Below, in pieces: positions 49,520 to 58,181 of a DNA stretch of 64,000 bases. Numbering within the stretch: position 1 is the first letter of the stretch; each line of letters starts with the position of its first letter. Below the pieces are notes generated by a model. The model had not been told where the DNA came from, ran no database searches, and saw only the letters and a program-made list of their open reading frames with translations. Position numbers and translations under genes: made by a program. This DNA comes from an uncultured Eubacteriales bacterium (GTDB lineage: Bacteria > Bacillota > Clostridia > Christensenellales > Aristaeellaceae): contig CACYGY010000005.1 in assembly GCA_902774025.1 (NCBI GenBank), positions 1 through 64,000 on the forward strand. The letters are read 5' to 3'.

Positions 49520-50434
49520 TTATCCCTTCACCGCTCCGATGAGCGTGCCCTTGGCAAAATACTTCTGCACAAAGGGGTAGATGCACAGAATCGGCACCGT
49601 GGTGATCACCACCGCCGCCATTTTCAGACTGTCCGTGGTCACTGCGGACTGGCTGGCGGCAATGGCCGCAGCCACATTTTCCGTCTGCTGACTGGAGGCG
49701 GACATGGCCCGGGACAGCATCTGCTGCAGCACCGTCTGCACAGGCCAGAGCTTGCTGCTGGTCATATAGAAGGCGCCGGCAAACCAGTCGTTCCAGTGGT
49801 TGACCGCGGTATACAGTCCCACCACCGCCAGCACAGGCTTGCTCAGGGGAAGCATGATGCGGAAATAGGTGCCGAAATACCCGCATCCGTCCAGCCGGGC
49901 GGCTTCCTGAAGTTCATAGGGAATCCCGTCGAAAAAGGATCGGATCATGATGAGATAGGTTACGCTCACCAGGCTTGGCACCACATAGACCCAGAAATTG
50001 TCCAGCAGACCCAGGTCATTGTACTGTACATAGGTGGGGATGGTGCCGCCGCCGAAAAGCATGGTGAAGGTAATGGCGAAAATAATGGGGCTGCGGCCCG
50101 GCAGTTCCTTCTGGTTCAGGGCAAAGGCCGCCAGGGAGGTCACCGCCAGGCTCAGGAACGTGCCCACAAAGGTCCTGGCCAGGGTGATGCGGTAGGCCGC
50201 CAGGATCGTCCCGTCATGAAAGACCTCCCTGTAGTTGTCCAGGGTAAAGACTCTCGGGAAGAAGTACACCCCGCCCCTGGCGGCATCCTTTCCGTCATTC
50301 AGGGACAGGGCCAGCACGTTCAGGCATGGCAGAAGAATCAAAAGACACAGGAGTATGACCACCACATAGGTGACGATGCTCACAGCCGTGTCCATGGGCG
50401 TTCTTCTGACCTTCATGGGTTTATGCTGCGTCAT
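49520..50434 (-). CDS. Carbohydrate ABC transporter permease (LplC/YtcP-like)
   Basis: 304 residues with six membrane segments (first about 18-38) and the permease EAA loop (YELQEAARLDGCGYFGTYF), which contacts the ATPase. It pairs with the other permease at 52389-53336. No ATPase gene is in the operon, so a shared MsmX-type ATPase encoded elsewhere is expected. The ATG at 50434 has GGAGG 8 bases upstream. Confidence 0.92.
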   Translation of the reverse strand: MTQHKPMKVRRTPMDTAVSIVTYVVVILLCLLILLPCLNVLALSLNDGKDAARGGVYFFPRVFTLDNYREVFHDGTILAAYRITLARTFVGTFLSLAVTSLAAFALNQKELPGRSPIIFAITFTMLFGGGTIPTYVQYNDLGLLDNFWVYVVPSLVSVTYLIMIRSFFDGIPYELQEAARLDGCGYFGTYFRIMLPLSKPVLAVVGLYTAVNHWNDWFAGAFYMTSSKLWPVQTVLQQMLSRAMSASSQQTENVAAAIAASQSAVTTDSLKMAAVVITTVPILCIYPFVQKYFAKGTLIGAVKG

Positions 50435-50469
50435 TGTCCACGCCTCCATTTTTCGCATGTACTGCCTTC

Positions 50470-50535
50470 CGCCGCCGGGGACGCGCCCCGGCGGGGGAAG
50501 GCAGGCCCCCGCAGGGGCCCGCCGCCCGCCTTTCA
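50470..50535 (-). other. GC-rich hairpins between solute-binding protein and permease genes
   Basis: Two consecutive hairpin-forming segments between the SBP stop (50542) and the permease start (50434): CCGGGG...CCCCGG at about 50475-50490 and GGCCCC...GGGGCC at about 50505-50518. There is no T-run. Such intercistronic hairpins often protect the upstream mRNA part, giving more binding protein than permease. Confidence 0.5.
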
Positions 50536-50541
50536 GGCAGA

Positions 50542-52230
50542 TCAGTCGACCTTGAGGACCTGCACGGCAGAGGGATTCTCAGCGTACAGTTTCTCCACGT
50601 ATTCATACAGACGGTCAATGCCGGCAGCCTTCAGCTGAGCGCGGAAGGATTCCACAATGGCCTTCACCTCGTCATCGGAGGAGGCGAACATGGCCTGAAC
50701 CAGCATTTCGTCATAGTTCAGAAGGTCCATACTGGCCTTCACGTCCGCAAGGGATTCCGCGGACAGGTAAGCGGAAATATCCAGGCCGGGCACCAGAACC
50801 TTTTCCACGGGATATTCCCTGGCCAGTTCCAGAGCGCGGGCAAAGGATCCGCCGCTGGTGGAGCCGGGACGGCTTTCGCCGAAGTTACCCTGATTGTCCC
50901 GGTCGGTGAGCACGAACTCGAAGAAATAGCAGCCGCTGCCGCCGAAACCGGCGCCCACTTCATTGATCATCCAGTCCTGATCATTGGCGGTGAGCTTGGC
51001 CAGAGCTTCCTCGGTGAGCACGGGCTTGCCGTCCACCATGTTGTAAGTCAGGCCTTCCACGCCGTACACACAGAGGAGCTGGCCTTCCTTGGAAGACAGC
51101 CAGTCAAAGAAGGCGAAGATTTCCTCGGGCTTTTCAGCGTCCGCGGAGATGGCCCAGGCGCCGTAGCCGCCCTTGCCGGAGGTGTATTCGGGATTCTTGC
51201 CGGTGCGGTCGTTCAGCGGTCCGAGGGGCACGAAGGTGTCGCTTTCATAGATCAGGTCCACATAGTTGTGAACGTCACCGATGATGGCGGAATTCAGCGT
51301 CTTGGAGACTTCCTCCGCGCGGGTGGAGTCCATGGTGAAGTATTCGGGATTCATGAGGCCTTCCGCCAGAAGCTTGCGGACAAAATTGATCTTCTCATAC
51401 ACAAACTCGGTCTCGGCTTCATGCTTGATGTGTCCGTCGGCATCCATGCCGTAGGCACTGCCCAGAGGGCTGAAATACAGTCCGGTGAGCATGTATTTCA
51501 GGGAGTCCACGGAACCGCCCCAGTACTTGGGACCCATGGGATACACGGGATTGCCGTTCAGATCGGTGAACCCGCCGTCACGGATTTTCACCAGCAGATC
51601 ATACAGCTCATCCTGGGTGCGGATGGAGCGGGGATCAATGCCCAGCTTTTCCGCAATGGACTTCTGGATGTACAGACCGCCCACATACTCTTCTTCCGGC
51701 ACATACTCGGTGGAACGGTCCACCGCGGGGATGGCCAGCTGCATGATGTAGGTGCCCGGCAGGTCATCACGGAAGGAAATGTTGGTGTAGGCGTCCCCGG
51801 GAAGATATCCCGGTTCCATGTACTTGCTGTACACCTTGGAATTCTTCATGTACTCGGTCACATCCGCGAACATGCCTTCCTTGGCGGCCTTGAGGATAAT
51901 GGGGAACTCCTTGCGGGTGGAGTTGTTCAGATAGCAGAAGATGGCGTCCGGAATCTTGCCGGCGGCCAGCTGAGCGGCCATGGTGGCAGAGTCGCTGTCA
52001 CCGGGGGTATAGCCGATCTCCAGCTTGATACCGGTAAGTTCGGTGATCTTCTTCATCACGGGGGTCTCGTTCAGATCCTTGGGCAGCGTGTAGCCGATAT
52101 CGTCCACATAGACCTGGACCCGGATGGTCCTGTCAGCAATCCAGGTATCCGGATGGCTTTCCGCGAAAGAGACGGGCAGAAGGCCCAGAACCATAATCAG
52201 TGCCAGAAACAGGGGCAGAATTCTTTTCAT
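50542..52230 (-). CDS. Sugar ABC transporter solute-binding protein
   Basis: 562 residues of the family 1 (LplA-like) solute-binding proteins. The signal peptide (MKRILPLFLALIMVLGLLPVSFA) ends in SFAES and has no lipobox Cys, unusual for a Gram-positive binding protein. Typical blocks are WIADRTIRVQVYVDD, DAIFCYLNN, ISADAEKPEEIFAFFDWL (C-lobe) and a Gly-rich DQDWMINEVGAGFGGSG. It is 158 bases downstream of the first permease. It probably captures a galactose-containing oligosaccharide (inference from operon). Confidence 0.9.
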   Translation of the reverse strand: MKRILPLFLALIMVLGLLPVSFAESHPDTWIADRTIRVQVYVDDIGYTLPKDLNETPVMKKITELTGIKLEIGYTPGDSDSATMAAQLAAGKIPDAIFCYLNNSTRKEFPIILKAAKEGMFADVTEYMKNSKVYSKYMEPGYLPGDAYTNISFRDDLPGTYIMQLAIPAVDRSTEYVPEEEYVGGLYIQKSIAEKLGIDPRSIRTQDELYDLLVKIRDGGFTDLNGNPVYPMGPKYWGGSVDSLKYMLTGLYFSPLGSAYGMDADGHIKHEAETEFVYEKINFVRKLLAEGLMNPEYFTMDSTRAEEVSKTLNSAIIGDVHNYVDLIYESDTFVPLGPLNDRTGKNPEYTSGKGGYGAWAISADAEKPEEIFAFFDWLSSKEGQLLCVYGVEGLTYNMVDGKPVLTEEALAKLTANDQDWMINEVGAGFGGSGCYFFEFVLTDRDNQGNFGESRPGSTSGGSFARALELAREYPVEKVLVPGLDISAYLSAESLADVKASMDLLNYDEMLVQAMFASSDDEVKAIVESFRAQLKAAGIDRLYEYVEKLYAENPSAVQVLKVD

Positions 52231-52388
52231 GCGGGTTCTCCTTTCATGTTGGCCGCGGCGGCCCTTCGGAACGCCTGTGTGTTTCCTTCCTCCATCAGGC
52301 CCGCTTCTTCTCTCGGGCGGGGCCGGCCCTTTGGTCAGAACGGAGGGCCGCTTTTCTTCCGTTCCGTCCTGCCTGTCTTCTCAGCACT

Positions 52389-53336
52389 CTACCAGAGTGC
52401 CACCTCCGTGTATTTCTTGCACAGGGTATTGGCGGTTACCACAAGGATGAGGCCCACCAGGCCCTGAATCAGACCAATGGCCGAAGCGTATCCGAACTGG
52501 CCGTTCTGCAGACCGATGCGCACCACGTACACGTCCAGCGTGTCCGCCACGGACATGTTGCCGGGAGTGCGGAGGAGCCACATCTGCTCAAAGCCGGAGG
52601 ACAGAAGGCCGCCCACGCCCATGATGAACAGAAGACCGATGGTGCCCCGGATCCCCGGGAGAGTCACATGCCAGATCTGGCCCAGACGGTTGCATCCGTC
52701 CATGCTGGCCGCCTCATACAGTTCCTGATCCACACTGGATATGGCGGCGAGATAAATAATGGAATCCCAGCCGATGTTCCGCCACAGGTCCATGGAGAAG
52801 AGGATCCGGTGGAAGTACTGGGCCTGCATGAGAAAAAAGGTGCTGCCGTCGCCCCCCATGGCGGAGATGATCTGGTTCAGCACGCCCGTGTTGGGGGCCA
52901 GAATCCTCTGCATCATGGTGACGATGATAACCGAGGACAGGAAGTGAGGCAGATAGGTAATGGTCTGCGTCACCTTCTTGAAGCGCATGGCGTGAATCTC
53001 GTTGAGAAGCAGTGCCAGGAGTATGGCGAAGGGGAATTCCAGAATGCACTTGATGAATCCGATGTGCAGGGTGTTGAGGATCAGACGCCAGCAGTCGTAG
53101 CTGTTGAAGAACATCTGAAAATACTTGAACCCCACCCAGTTGCTGCCCCAGATGCCCTTGCGGAAGGAATAGTCCTTGAAGGCAAGCACGTTGCCCGCAA
53201 TGGGCACATAGCAGATCAGGATGTAGTAGACGACGGCAGGCAGCAGCATGAGATAAAGCGGCCAGCACGACAGAATCCGCCTCCACAGAGGACGGTGCCT
53301 CACCCGGATCCCGTTGACTACACGATTCTTTCCCAT
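52389..53336 (-). CDS. Carbohydrate ABC transporter permease (LplB-like)
   Basis: 315 residues with six membrane segments (first about 22-44) and the EAA-loop LYEAASMDGCNRLGQIWHVTLP. It matches the LplB/YtcP pair organisation. I chose the ATG at 53336 (MGKNRVVNG) because of GGGGGAG upstream; the open frame further to 53426 is not used. Second gene of the galactoside operon. Confidence 0.92.
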   Translation of the reverse strand: MGKNRVVNGIRVRHRPLWRRILSCWPLYLMLLPAVVYYILICYVPIAGNVLAFKDYSFRKGIWGSNWVGFKYFQMFFNSYDCWRLILNTLHIGFIKCILEFPFAILLALLLNEIHAMRFKKVTQTITYLPHFLSSVIIVTMMQRILAPNTGVLNQIISAMGGDGSTFFLMQAQYFHRILFSMDLWRNIGWDSIIYLAAISSVDQELYEAASMDGCNRLGQIWHVTLPGIRGTIGLLFIMGVGGLLSSGFEQMWLLRTPGNMSVADTLDVYVVRIGLQNGQFGYASAIGLIQGLVGLILVVTANTLCKKYTEVALW

Positions 53337-53358
53337 GGAAATGCTCCCCCTTATCCCT

Positions 53359-54279
53359 TCAGGTGTCCGCCCGCTTCTCCATCGGCAGACGGTGCCACGG
53401 AGAGCGGACCACCCGTCCGTCCTCAAGTCTCATCCATGTCTCAAAGTGTTCCGTATTGTCCTCTCTGACTTCAAACATCCGGCAACCCCTGAGGTAGTCC
53501 GGGGAGGAATAGCTCCCGTAGCCGCTCTGCCGCCCGTACCCCAGGGTGATGCCCCTCAGGGTTCCGTAGAAGTCATTCACGTGATCATGGCCCACAAACA
53601 CGCCCCTTAAGTGGCCCGCTTCCAGAGCCGCGGCATAAAGCCCGCCGTTGACCCTGGGGCAGCTCAGGCCTTCCCGGCGCATGCCCCAGGTCTCCTCATA
53701 GCGCCATACGTCCCAGTATTCCGGCCAGGCGATGTGCTGGAAAATCAGGAGGCCAAAGTCCGGAGATTCCTTCTCCATGGCCCTGACCTGTGCCCGGTAC
53801 CAGTCCGTCTGGCTGCGGAGCATGGGCAGGTATCCGCCCCCGGGGGCGTCCCCGGTGCCGCTGTTGAGCACGCAGAGAGCCCAGCGGGGCTGATCCCCCT
53901 TCCGGATTCTCAGCACATGGTCTCCCACGCGTCCCGCGTCTTCCCCCTGAAAGGCCACGCATCCCGGCATGGTCATGAGGTGTGCGAGGATCTCCTTCTC
54001 ATTGCCCAGCACCTCAGCATCATGGTTGCCGAAAGCAAAGGTCCAGGGAATGCCGGAGGCGCACAGAACTTCCAGAGCCGCCTCAAGACGCTCCTCGCTT
54101 CTTTCGCCCCACACTGCATCCCCTGTATGGACAATGAAATCCGGTTTTTCCCATTCCACCAGACGGGCCATCAGATCCCGGGTTTTCCCGTCCACGGAAG
54201 GGTCCCCCTCGTAATGGCTGTCCGTCAGCTGCATGATTCTGAAAGAACCATCCTCACGGAAAGACAGAGTGCGTTCCAT
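53359..54279 (-). CDS. Calcineurin-like metallophosphoesterase
   Basis: 306 residues. Motifs are QLTDSHY, HTGDAVWGE, AFGNHDAE, LIFQHIAW and FVGHDHVNDF, giving a complete dinuclear metal site. It resembles purple-acid-phosphatase-like Dcr2 proteins. No signal peptide, so it acts inside the cell. As first gene of a sugar operon it may dephosphorylate a sugar-phosphate or a nucleotide linked to the pathway. The substrate is unknown. Confidence 0.88.
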   Translation of the reverse strand: MERTLSFREDGSFRIMQLTDSHYEGDPSVDGKTRDLMARLVEWEKPDFIVHTGDAVWGERSEERLEAALEVLCASGIPWTFAFGNHDAEVLGNEKEILAHLMTMPGCVAFQGEDAGRVGDHVLRIRKGDQPRWALCVLNSGTGDAPGGGYLPMLRSQTDWYRAQVRAMEKESPDFGLLIFQHIAWPEYWDVWRYEETWGMRREGLSCPRVNGGLYAAALEAGHLRGVFVGHDHVNDFYGTLRGITLGYGRQSGYGSYSSPDYLRGCRMFEVREDNTEHFETWMRLEDGRVVRSPWHRLPMEKRADT

Positions 54280-54318
54280 TGGTTCCCGCCTTTTTGTTTT
54301 TTTTCCGTCCTTGATGGA

Positions 54319-54347
54319 ATCATATCAGAATGTATCCGTATGGTCAA
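54319..54347 (-). promoter_or_regulatory. Promoter of the galactoside operon
   Basis: Minus strand: -35 TTGACC (54347-54342), exactly 17 bases, -10 TATGAT (54324-54319). This near-consensus site would start transcription about 33 bases before the ATG at 54279. No operator-like inverted repeat was found and no regulator gene is next to it. Confidence 0.85.
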
Positions 54348-54404
54348 GATTCGTCCCTTTTCACGGGAAAGCGCGGGAATCCCCTTCGGATCCCCGCGCC
54401 ACGT

Positions 54405-55427
54405 TCAGTTTTTCCCCTCCGGAAAGCGGTTGAAAAAAGCGCGTTCCTCAAAGGGCTTCCTGACAGGCCGTGTCGCTTCCTCTTCGGCAATGCCCACGGG
54501 AAGGAAGCATACCAGCTCGTAATCCCCGGGCACATGGAGGATTTCCGCCATCCTGTCCCCGATGCGGTCCGTGTCCGTAATGTGACCCTCATACCAGCAG
54601 CTGGCATAGCCCAGAGCCGTTATGGCCAGCAGCATGTTCTCGATGGCCGCGGCATAATCCTGAACCGCGAAGCACCTGTCCCGGTAGGCGATGATCCTCC
54701 GGCACAGAACGCAGATCATTGCCGGCGCCGTCTCCCCCGCGGGGGGCTGAATCACCCTGCGGAGCTTCTTCAGTGTGTCCGGATCATCCACCGCAAGAAG
54801 GCTGGTGGTCTGTCTGTTGCATCCGGACGGCGCGTCCAGCCCCGCGCGCATGATCCGTTCCAGGTCTTCCCTTGGGACCCTGTCTCCCCTGTACCTGCCC
54901 CGGTAGCTTCTGCGCGCGGAAATCACATCCAGGAGACGGGCGTTCCCGTGAAGGGGCATGACATAGACCTGGCACGGATTATCCTTGTCCCACAGTTCAG
55001 GGAACACCTCAAACGTCTTAAACCCCATGCCCAGGTAAAACAGATTGGTGCGGTCATAGTCCTCGTAGCGGCCCATTTCCACGGTTTTGACCTGCAGCAG
55101 GTCATATCCCCGATGCTCCGCCCACTTTCCGGCCGCCTCCATGAGGGCCCTGCCCACCCCCTGCCGGTGGTATTCCCTGAGCACGCCCATCACGGACACC
55201 TCTGCGGCGGCGCTGCCCGTTTCCTTCAGGCAGAGAAATCCCACTTCCTCCGTCCCCTCCCGGACGGCAAGCATTGCCTGCTCCCCGCTTTCCCGGATAT
55301 AGGCCTCCCGTGTCCGGGTGATTTCAAACCAGTCCCGGAGTGACTCCAGGATCTTCCGGGCAATCCGCTGTCTCTCCTGTCCGTCCCCGATTTCCACAGC
55401 GGTCCAGGTCTTCTTCTGTTTTTCCAT
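54405..55427 (-). CDS. GNAT acetyltransferase fused to nitroreductase
   Basis: 340 residues. Residues about 8-155 form a GNAT domain (VMGVLREYHRQGVGRALM, the acetyl-CoA loop RQGVGRALM). Residues about 160-330 form a nitroreductase-like FMN domain (ISARRSYRG, APSGCNRQTTSLL, ENMLLAITALGYASCWYEG). The two domains are continuous without a stop. The ATG at 55427 has GGAGG 7 bases upstream. This is the last gene before the galactoside promoter. Its joint substrate is unknown; detoxification by reduction and acetylation is one possibility. Confidence 0.85.
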   Translation of the reverse strand: MEKQKKTWTAVEIGDGQERQRIARKILESLRDWFEITRTREAYIRESGEQAMLAVREGTEEVGFLCLKETGSAAAEVSVMGVLREYHRQGVGRALMEAAGKWAEHRGYDLLQVKTVEMGRYEDYDRTNLFYLGMGFKTFEVFPELWDKDNPCQVYVMPLHGNARLLDVISARRSYRGRYRGDRVPREDLERIMRAGLDAPSGCNRQTTSLLAVDDPDTLKKLRRVIQPPAGETAPAMICVLCRRIIAYRDRCFAVQDYAAAIENMLLAITALGYASCWYEGHITDTDRIGDRMAEILHVPGDYELVCFLPVGIAEEEATRPVRKPFEERAFFNRFPEGKN

Positions 55428-55444
55428 TCGGTTCCTCCTCCCGG

Positions 55445-55474
55445 AAAAAAGGCGTGTCCCGCGGGACACGCCTT
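55445..55474 (-). terminator. Terminator (or attenuator) between orphan SBP and GNAT-nitroreductase genes
   Basis: Minus strand: the perfect palindrome AAGGCGTGTCCCG / CGGGACACGCCTT (55474-55449) followed by TTTTTT. It is 15 bases after the SBP stop. The ribosome site of the next gene starts only a few bases after the T-run, so that gene would need read-through. Confidence 0.88.
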
Positions 55475-55488
55475 CATTTCCTGACTCG

Positions 55489-56523
55489 TCAGTTCATTTC
55501 CCTGACCGCGGCGGTGGTATACACGGAAACCAGATAGTCAGAGAAGTAGGAATCCGTGGTGATGGTGCCTTCCGGCATATCTGCCTTGGCATACTCGGAA
55601 AAATCAATCAGAGCGTCGATCTTCTCCAGGATTGCCGCGTCCGCCTCAGACAGCTGGAACCTGCGGTCCACCGGATTCTCGGGGCGGTTCTCCATGGCGG
55701 CGGAAGCATTGTTGGTACGGGTCCAGAACACGGCGTCCACGGTTCCGCTGGCCAGTGCCGTGGCTCTGCCGATGCTGTCCACGACCACCAGTTCGATGTT
55801 CACGCCCATGCGCCTGGAAATCTCAGCCAGCACAGCGGTGTTGAAGCCGGCGGGCGCACCGTCGGGGGCCACAAAGTCCATGGGAGGCAGAGCGCCGGTC
55901 ACGGCAACCTTGATGGTCTTGGCGCCTTCGATCGTGGGCAGTTCCACAGCCACGATTTCGCCGCCGGAGGTCAGATTCGTGATCTGCTCTTCCACCAGCT
56001 TGTCCAGCGTGCCGTCTTCCTTCATGGAAGCAATGGCGGCATTGAAGGAATCCCGCAGTTCCGCGTTGTTCTCCATCATGAGGAAGGAGAAGTCGTTGCT
56101 CAGAATGCCCGAGAAGATCATCTGCTGGAAAGGATCATCCGGGTTCTCGGCGAACTCAATGCCCAGCAGCAGCTGATCGTTCTGAGCGCACAGATACTTG
56201 GCCACACAGTGATACATTTCCATCATGCCGATTTCCCCGGCGTTCAGGGCCATCAGCATGGCGTCCAGGGAATCATAATAGGTCACCGCGTAGGTCAGGC
56301 CGTCGGCACCGCTGCGCACGGGGATGTTTCGCGTGCCCAGTTCCTTGCTGATCATGTACTGCACAGCCACCTTGCGGGCCTGCATGTAATTGGCCACCTG
56401 CATCTCGGGCATGTTCAGCAGCGACAGGGTTCCGGTCTTCACCACCGTCATGCCTTCCGCGAAGACAGACGTCACGGTCATCAGCATGGCCACGGCCAGA
56501 ATCACAGACAACCATTTCTTCAT
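55489..56523 (-). CDS. Orphan transporter solute-binding protein (SBP_bac_3-like)
   Basis: 344 residues with a signal peptide (MKKWLSVILAVAMLMTVTSVFA), again without a lipobox Cys. The protein looks composed of two SBP_bac_3-type halves: residues ~25-185 end with SFNAAIASMKEDGTLDKLVE, normally the end of such a protein, and residues ~190-344 restart with IKVAVTGALPPMDFVAPDG, normally the beginning. No permease or ATPase gene is adjacent. It could be a sensor or a binding protein that shares a transporter. Amino acid or related ligand is inferred from the family. Confidence 0.8.
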   Translation of the reverse strand: MKKWLSVILAVAMLMTVTSVFAEGMTVVKTGTLSLLNMPEMQVANYMQARKVAVQYMISKELGTRNIPVRSGADGLTYAVTYYDSLDAMLMALNAGEIGMMEMYHCVAKYLCAQNDQLLLGIEFAENPDDPFQQMIFSGILSNDFSFLMMENNAELRDSFNAAIASMKEDGTLDKLVEEQITNLTSGGEIVAVELPTIEGAKTIKVAVTGALPPMDFVAPDGAPAGFNTAVLAEISRRMGVNIELVVVDSIGRATALASGTVDAVFWTRTNNASAAMENRPENPVDRRFQLSEADAAILEKIDALIDFSEYAKADMPEGTITTDSYFSDYLVSVYTTAAVREMN

Positions 56524-56592
56524 CGTTTCTTTCCTCCTTTGTTTTGCGCCCTTCTGCGTCCCTGAAAAGGGCCAGTCCCGGCTCCTGTGGGT

Positions 56593-56621
56593 ATTGTACT
56601 ATTTTCTTCTTGCTTTTGCAA
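56593..56621 (-). promoter_or_regulatory. Promoter of the orphan SBP gene
   Basis: Minus strand: -35 TTGCAA (56621-56616), 17-base spacer, -10 TACAAT (56598-56593). Located in an A+T-rich pocket, about 63 bases before the start of transcription reaches the ATG. Confidence 0.75.
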
Positions 56622-56729
56622 CATTTTCGTTATAATTTTTTGAGATCTGTGCGCGCCTGAGGAAAGCCGTCCCGTCCGGGGAGGAATCCATCCCATTCAC
56701 CCCTGTGGGGGAAATCTCCCCTTTCATCG

Positions 56730-56758
56730 TGGACACATCTCCCCGCATGGGCTATACT
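56730..56758 (+). promoter_or_regulatory. Promoter of the plus-strand hydrolase operon
   Basis: -35 TGGACA (56730-56735), 17-base spacer, -10 TATACT (56753-56758), 31 bases before the ATG at 56789. Confidence 0.65.
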
Positions 56759-56788
56759 TCAGCCACCAACACAGGCAGGAGGCAGATC

Positions 56789-57271
56789 ATGCGTCAGCTT
56801 TTTCACGCGGAAGGCATCCTGAACCGGGACTTCGTGGGGCAGATCACCTATACCGTCTGTCTCGAAAAGCCATGCCGCGCCATGGACATCGCCATGACCT
56901 TCGACCGTCAGCATTTCTCCGAGGAGGACATCACCCCGGAAATGGAGGAAAGCGTGCTTCTGGAAATCCGGGAAAAGTACGGGCTTTCCCCGGACCCCTG
57001 CGAACTGAGGCGCATGATGCTTCAGGACATGAAAACCGAAATCCATCTTCTGGCCATGATGAACGACACCTTTATCGGCTGTATCCACCGTCAGCTCACG
57101 GAGCGGCACATGCACTTTGAAAACGGCCTGGCCACGGAGGGATGCCTTCCGGTGGACCGGTTCGAGGGCGTTCTGCAGGTCACGGTGCTGGTCTTCAATG
57201 TGATCATGGACGGAACACGGTATACCCTCAGCGTGTCGGGAGAGGAGGATCAGGATGCTGCGCCGGTATGA
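56789..57271 (+). CDS. Protein of unknown function (160 aa)
   Basis: No family recognised with confidence. The protein is cytoplasmic, acidic, with blocks QITYTVCLEKPCRAMDIAMTF, MKTEIHLLAMMNDTFIGCI and DRFEGVLQVTVLVFNVIMDG. The ATG at 56789 has AGGAGG 7 bases upstream, while the longer frame from 56705 would overlap the promoter. Its stop overlaps the PHP gene by 17 bases, so the two are coupled. First gene of a four-gene plus-strand operon. Confidence 0.75.
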   Translation: MRQLFHAEGILNRDFVGQITYTVCLEKPCRAMDIAMTFDRQHFSEEDITPEMEESVLLEIREKYGLSPDPCELRRMMLQDMKTEIHLLAMMNDTFIGCIHRQLTERHMHFENGLATEGCLPVDRFEGVLQVTVLVFNVIMDGTRYTLSVSGEEDQDAAPV

Positions 57272-58160
57272 ACTGCACAACCACACCACGCATTCGGACG
57301 CCTCCATCACCTGCCGGGAACTGCTGGAGGTGATGCGGGAGGATCAGGTCCAGGTGGTGGCTCTGACGGATCACAACACCATATCCGGCCACAGGGAGCT
57401 CCGGGAACTCCTTCCCGCCTTTCCCGGCCTGCAGGCTGTCTTCGGCATGGAATACACCACCTACTACGGCCACATTCTCTGTCTGAATCTCACCCGGTAC
57501 GTGCCCTGGGACCGCATCGACCGGAACTGCCCCGAAAAACTCTTTGCCGCCTGCCGCGCCGCAGGCGCCCTCACAGGCATCGCCCACCCCTTTTCCTATG
57601 GTGCCCCCTTTGCCCGGGGCTGCAGGTTTGACATGCATGTGCGGGATTTCCGGGATGTGGATTTCATCGAGGTCTTCAACAATCCCGAGCCCCTGCGGGA
57701 AGTCAACATACCCGCCCTGGAATGGTGGGAAGATCTGACCCTGCAGGGCGAGCACCTGGCCGCCACCGGCGGCATGGACCTGCACGGACACCGGGACATG
57801 TCCATGATGTTTGCCACCTATCTGGAGGGAGACGCCGCCCATGACCCGGGGGAAGACCTGGCCAGGGCCGTCCGCGGCCGCAGAACATGGGTTTCCAGAG
57901 GCATGGCCCTTCTGTGGACGCCGGAGGGAGACGGATTCCGTTTCCGTCTGGAGGATCTCCATAAGCCCGGTTTCCGGCCGGCCTCCCTCTATCTCCTCAC
58001 CATCCGCTCCCAGGCGGGACAGATCACCCGTCCCCTGGAAGGAGACACCCTGTATCTTCCCCTGTCCGACCTGCCCCCGGGACCCGTCCGGGTCCTGCGG
58101 CTCTACCGGAAGAACACCGACGCGGAAAACCTGATCTGCGTCTGTCCCCCCATGACCTGA
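57255..58160 (+). CDS. PHP-domain phosphoesterase
   Basis: 301 residues. PHP metal motifs are HNHTTHSDAS (residues 8-17), LTDHNTISGH, GMEYTTYYGHIL, IAHPF and GGMDLHGH. The family hydrolyses phosphoesters with a multi-metal site; this group resembles CehA/McbA-like hydrolases. The C-terminal ~60 residues are strand-rich. It starts inside the preceding gene by 17 bases. Substrate unknown; the next two genes also encode small-molecule hydrolase or isomerase folds. Confidence 0.87.
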   Translation: MLRRYELHNHTTHSDASITCRELLEVMREDQVQVVALTDHNTISGHRELRELLPAFPGLQAVFGMEYTTYYGHILCLNLTRYVPWDRIDRNCPEKLFAACRAAGALTGIAHPFSYGAPFARGCRFDMHVRDFRDVDFIEVFNNPEPLREVNIPALEWWEDLTLQGEHLAATGGMDLHGHRDMSMMFATYLEGDAAHDPGEDLARAVRGRRTWVSRGMALLWTPEGDGFRFRLEDLHKPGFRPASLYLLTIRSQAGQITRPLEGDTLYLPLSDLPPGPVRVLRLYRKNTDAENLICVCPPMT

Positions 58161-58181
58161 ACATCAGAAAGGCCGGTGTCC

